NCBI GenBank assembly: GCA_900752475.1
Contig: CAADVJ010000080.1
Span: 1-24,230 of the forward strand
Length of the DNA: 24,230 nucleotides
Reading direction: 5' to 3'
Origin: an uncultured Collinsella sp.
Lineage (GTDB): Bacteria; Actinomycetota; Coriobacteriia; Coriobacteriales; Coriobacteriaceae
Shown here: positions 23,937-24,230 of the stretch, one piece after another
Layout of the letters: every line of letters begins with the position of its first letter
How positions within the stretch are numbered: position 1 is the first letter of the stretch
Position numbers and translations under genes: made by a program
The notes under the pieces: model-generated
Seen by the model: only the letters and a program-made list of their open reading frames with translations
What the model was told of the DNA's origin: nothing
Database searches by the model: none

Positions 23937-24230
23937 ATGGCGAACACCCAGAACTATATTAACCACCTGCTGCAGAACACCGGCATTACGCCGGCATGCA
24001 GCGAAGAAGAGCGCTTGGCTGCCGAGGATATCGCTCAGATCTTCCGCAACCACGGCTTTGACCCCGAGGTTCAGGAGTTCAATGCCCCGGCGCCCAGTAG
24101 ATTGGCATTTGCCGTAACCGGTATTCTTGCGTTTGCCGGCGCCCTGCTGATGGGCATCGGCGGCGGTATCGGCTTGGTCGGCACCTTGCTGGCCATTGTC
24201 GGCGCCGTTCTTTACGTGCTCGAGCGCACG
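23937..24230 (+). CDS. partial membrane protein, possibly M28-family peptidase (3' end outside window)
   Basis: The first 98 codons are present and the frame is open to the window edge. The ATG has GGAG five bases upstream. The N-terminus (ITPACSEEERLAAEDIAQIFRNHGFDPEVQEFNAP) resembles the opening of M28 zinc aminopeptidases, where S.EE..A......L...G....Q.F is common. A hydrophobic region follows (about residues 54-93, two likely membrane segments separated by a Gly-rich turn). The metal-binding residues would lie beyond the edge, so the peptidase call is tentative. Confidence 0.5.
   Translation, partial: MANTQNYINHLLQNTGITPACSEEERLAAEDIAQIFRNHGFDPEVQEFNAPAPSRLAFAVTGILAFAGALLMGIGGGIGLVGTLLAIVGAVLYVLERT

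Overview
This window is the replication-origin neighbourhood of a bacterial chromosome. The best match is an actinobacterium of the class Coriobacteriia, probably Collinsella or a close relative. I infer this from the gene order, a dciA (DUF721) gene between recF and gyrB, two tandem WYL-domain regulators of the PafB/PafC type, perfect ParB-type parS sites, and a mid-to-high-50s G+C content. No species can be fixed from the sequence alone.

Layout. Positions 106-9872 carry, all on the minus strand, gyrA, gyrB, dciA, recF, dnaN and dnaA. A strong terminator after dciA splits off gyrBA. Upstream of dnaA, 15 bases away and in the same direction, lies an unusual gene (9888-11240): a GHKL-type ATPase domain, a long Gln/Pro/Met/Tyr-rich segment and a C-terminal winged-helix domain. 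It appears to be the first gene of the dnaA operon. The direction of transcription switches in the 345-bp spacer 11241-11585. To the right, on the plus strand, come rpmH, rnpA, yidD, yidC, jag and rsmG, then three perfect parS sites, parA, parB and a small membrane-anchored protein gene. rlmN follows on the minus strand. ddl and an exonuclease-DinG helicase gene are on the plus strand. They run tail-to-tail into pafB and pafC homologues on the minus strand. The window ends inside a gene that may encode a membrane M28-type peptidase.

Origin. Both spacers flanking the dnaA/GHKL pair carry exact copies of a 13-mer, ACCTGTTGAAAAC, which contains the DnaA-box-like TTTTCAACA. Two copies are on the rpmH side and one inverted copy is on the dnaN side. 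The dnaN side also has a very AT-rich stretch with a run of TAA/TAG triplets, a candidate unwinding element. DnaA domain IV is altered at positions that normally touch the DnaA box, which may explain the non-standard box.

How it fits together. The left half encodes replication initiation (DnaA), the clamp (DnaN), helicase recruitment (DciA), gap repair (RecF) and supercoiling (GyrAB). The right half couples translation and RNase P (RpmH, RnpA), membrane-protein insertion (YidD, YidC, Jag) and origin segregation (ParABS). The far right holds cell-wall synthesis (Ddl) and DNA-damage functions (DinG, PafBC). The least explained items are the GHKL/low-complexity/winged-helix gene, a 101-bp structured element between gyrB and gyrA, and two copies of a perfect 12-bp palindrome that bracket the low-G+C jag-to-parB block.
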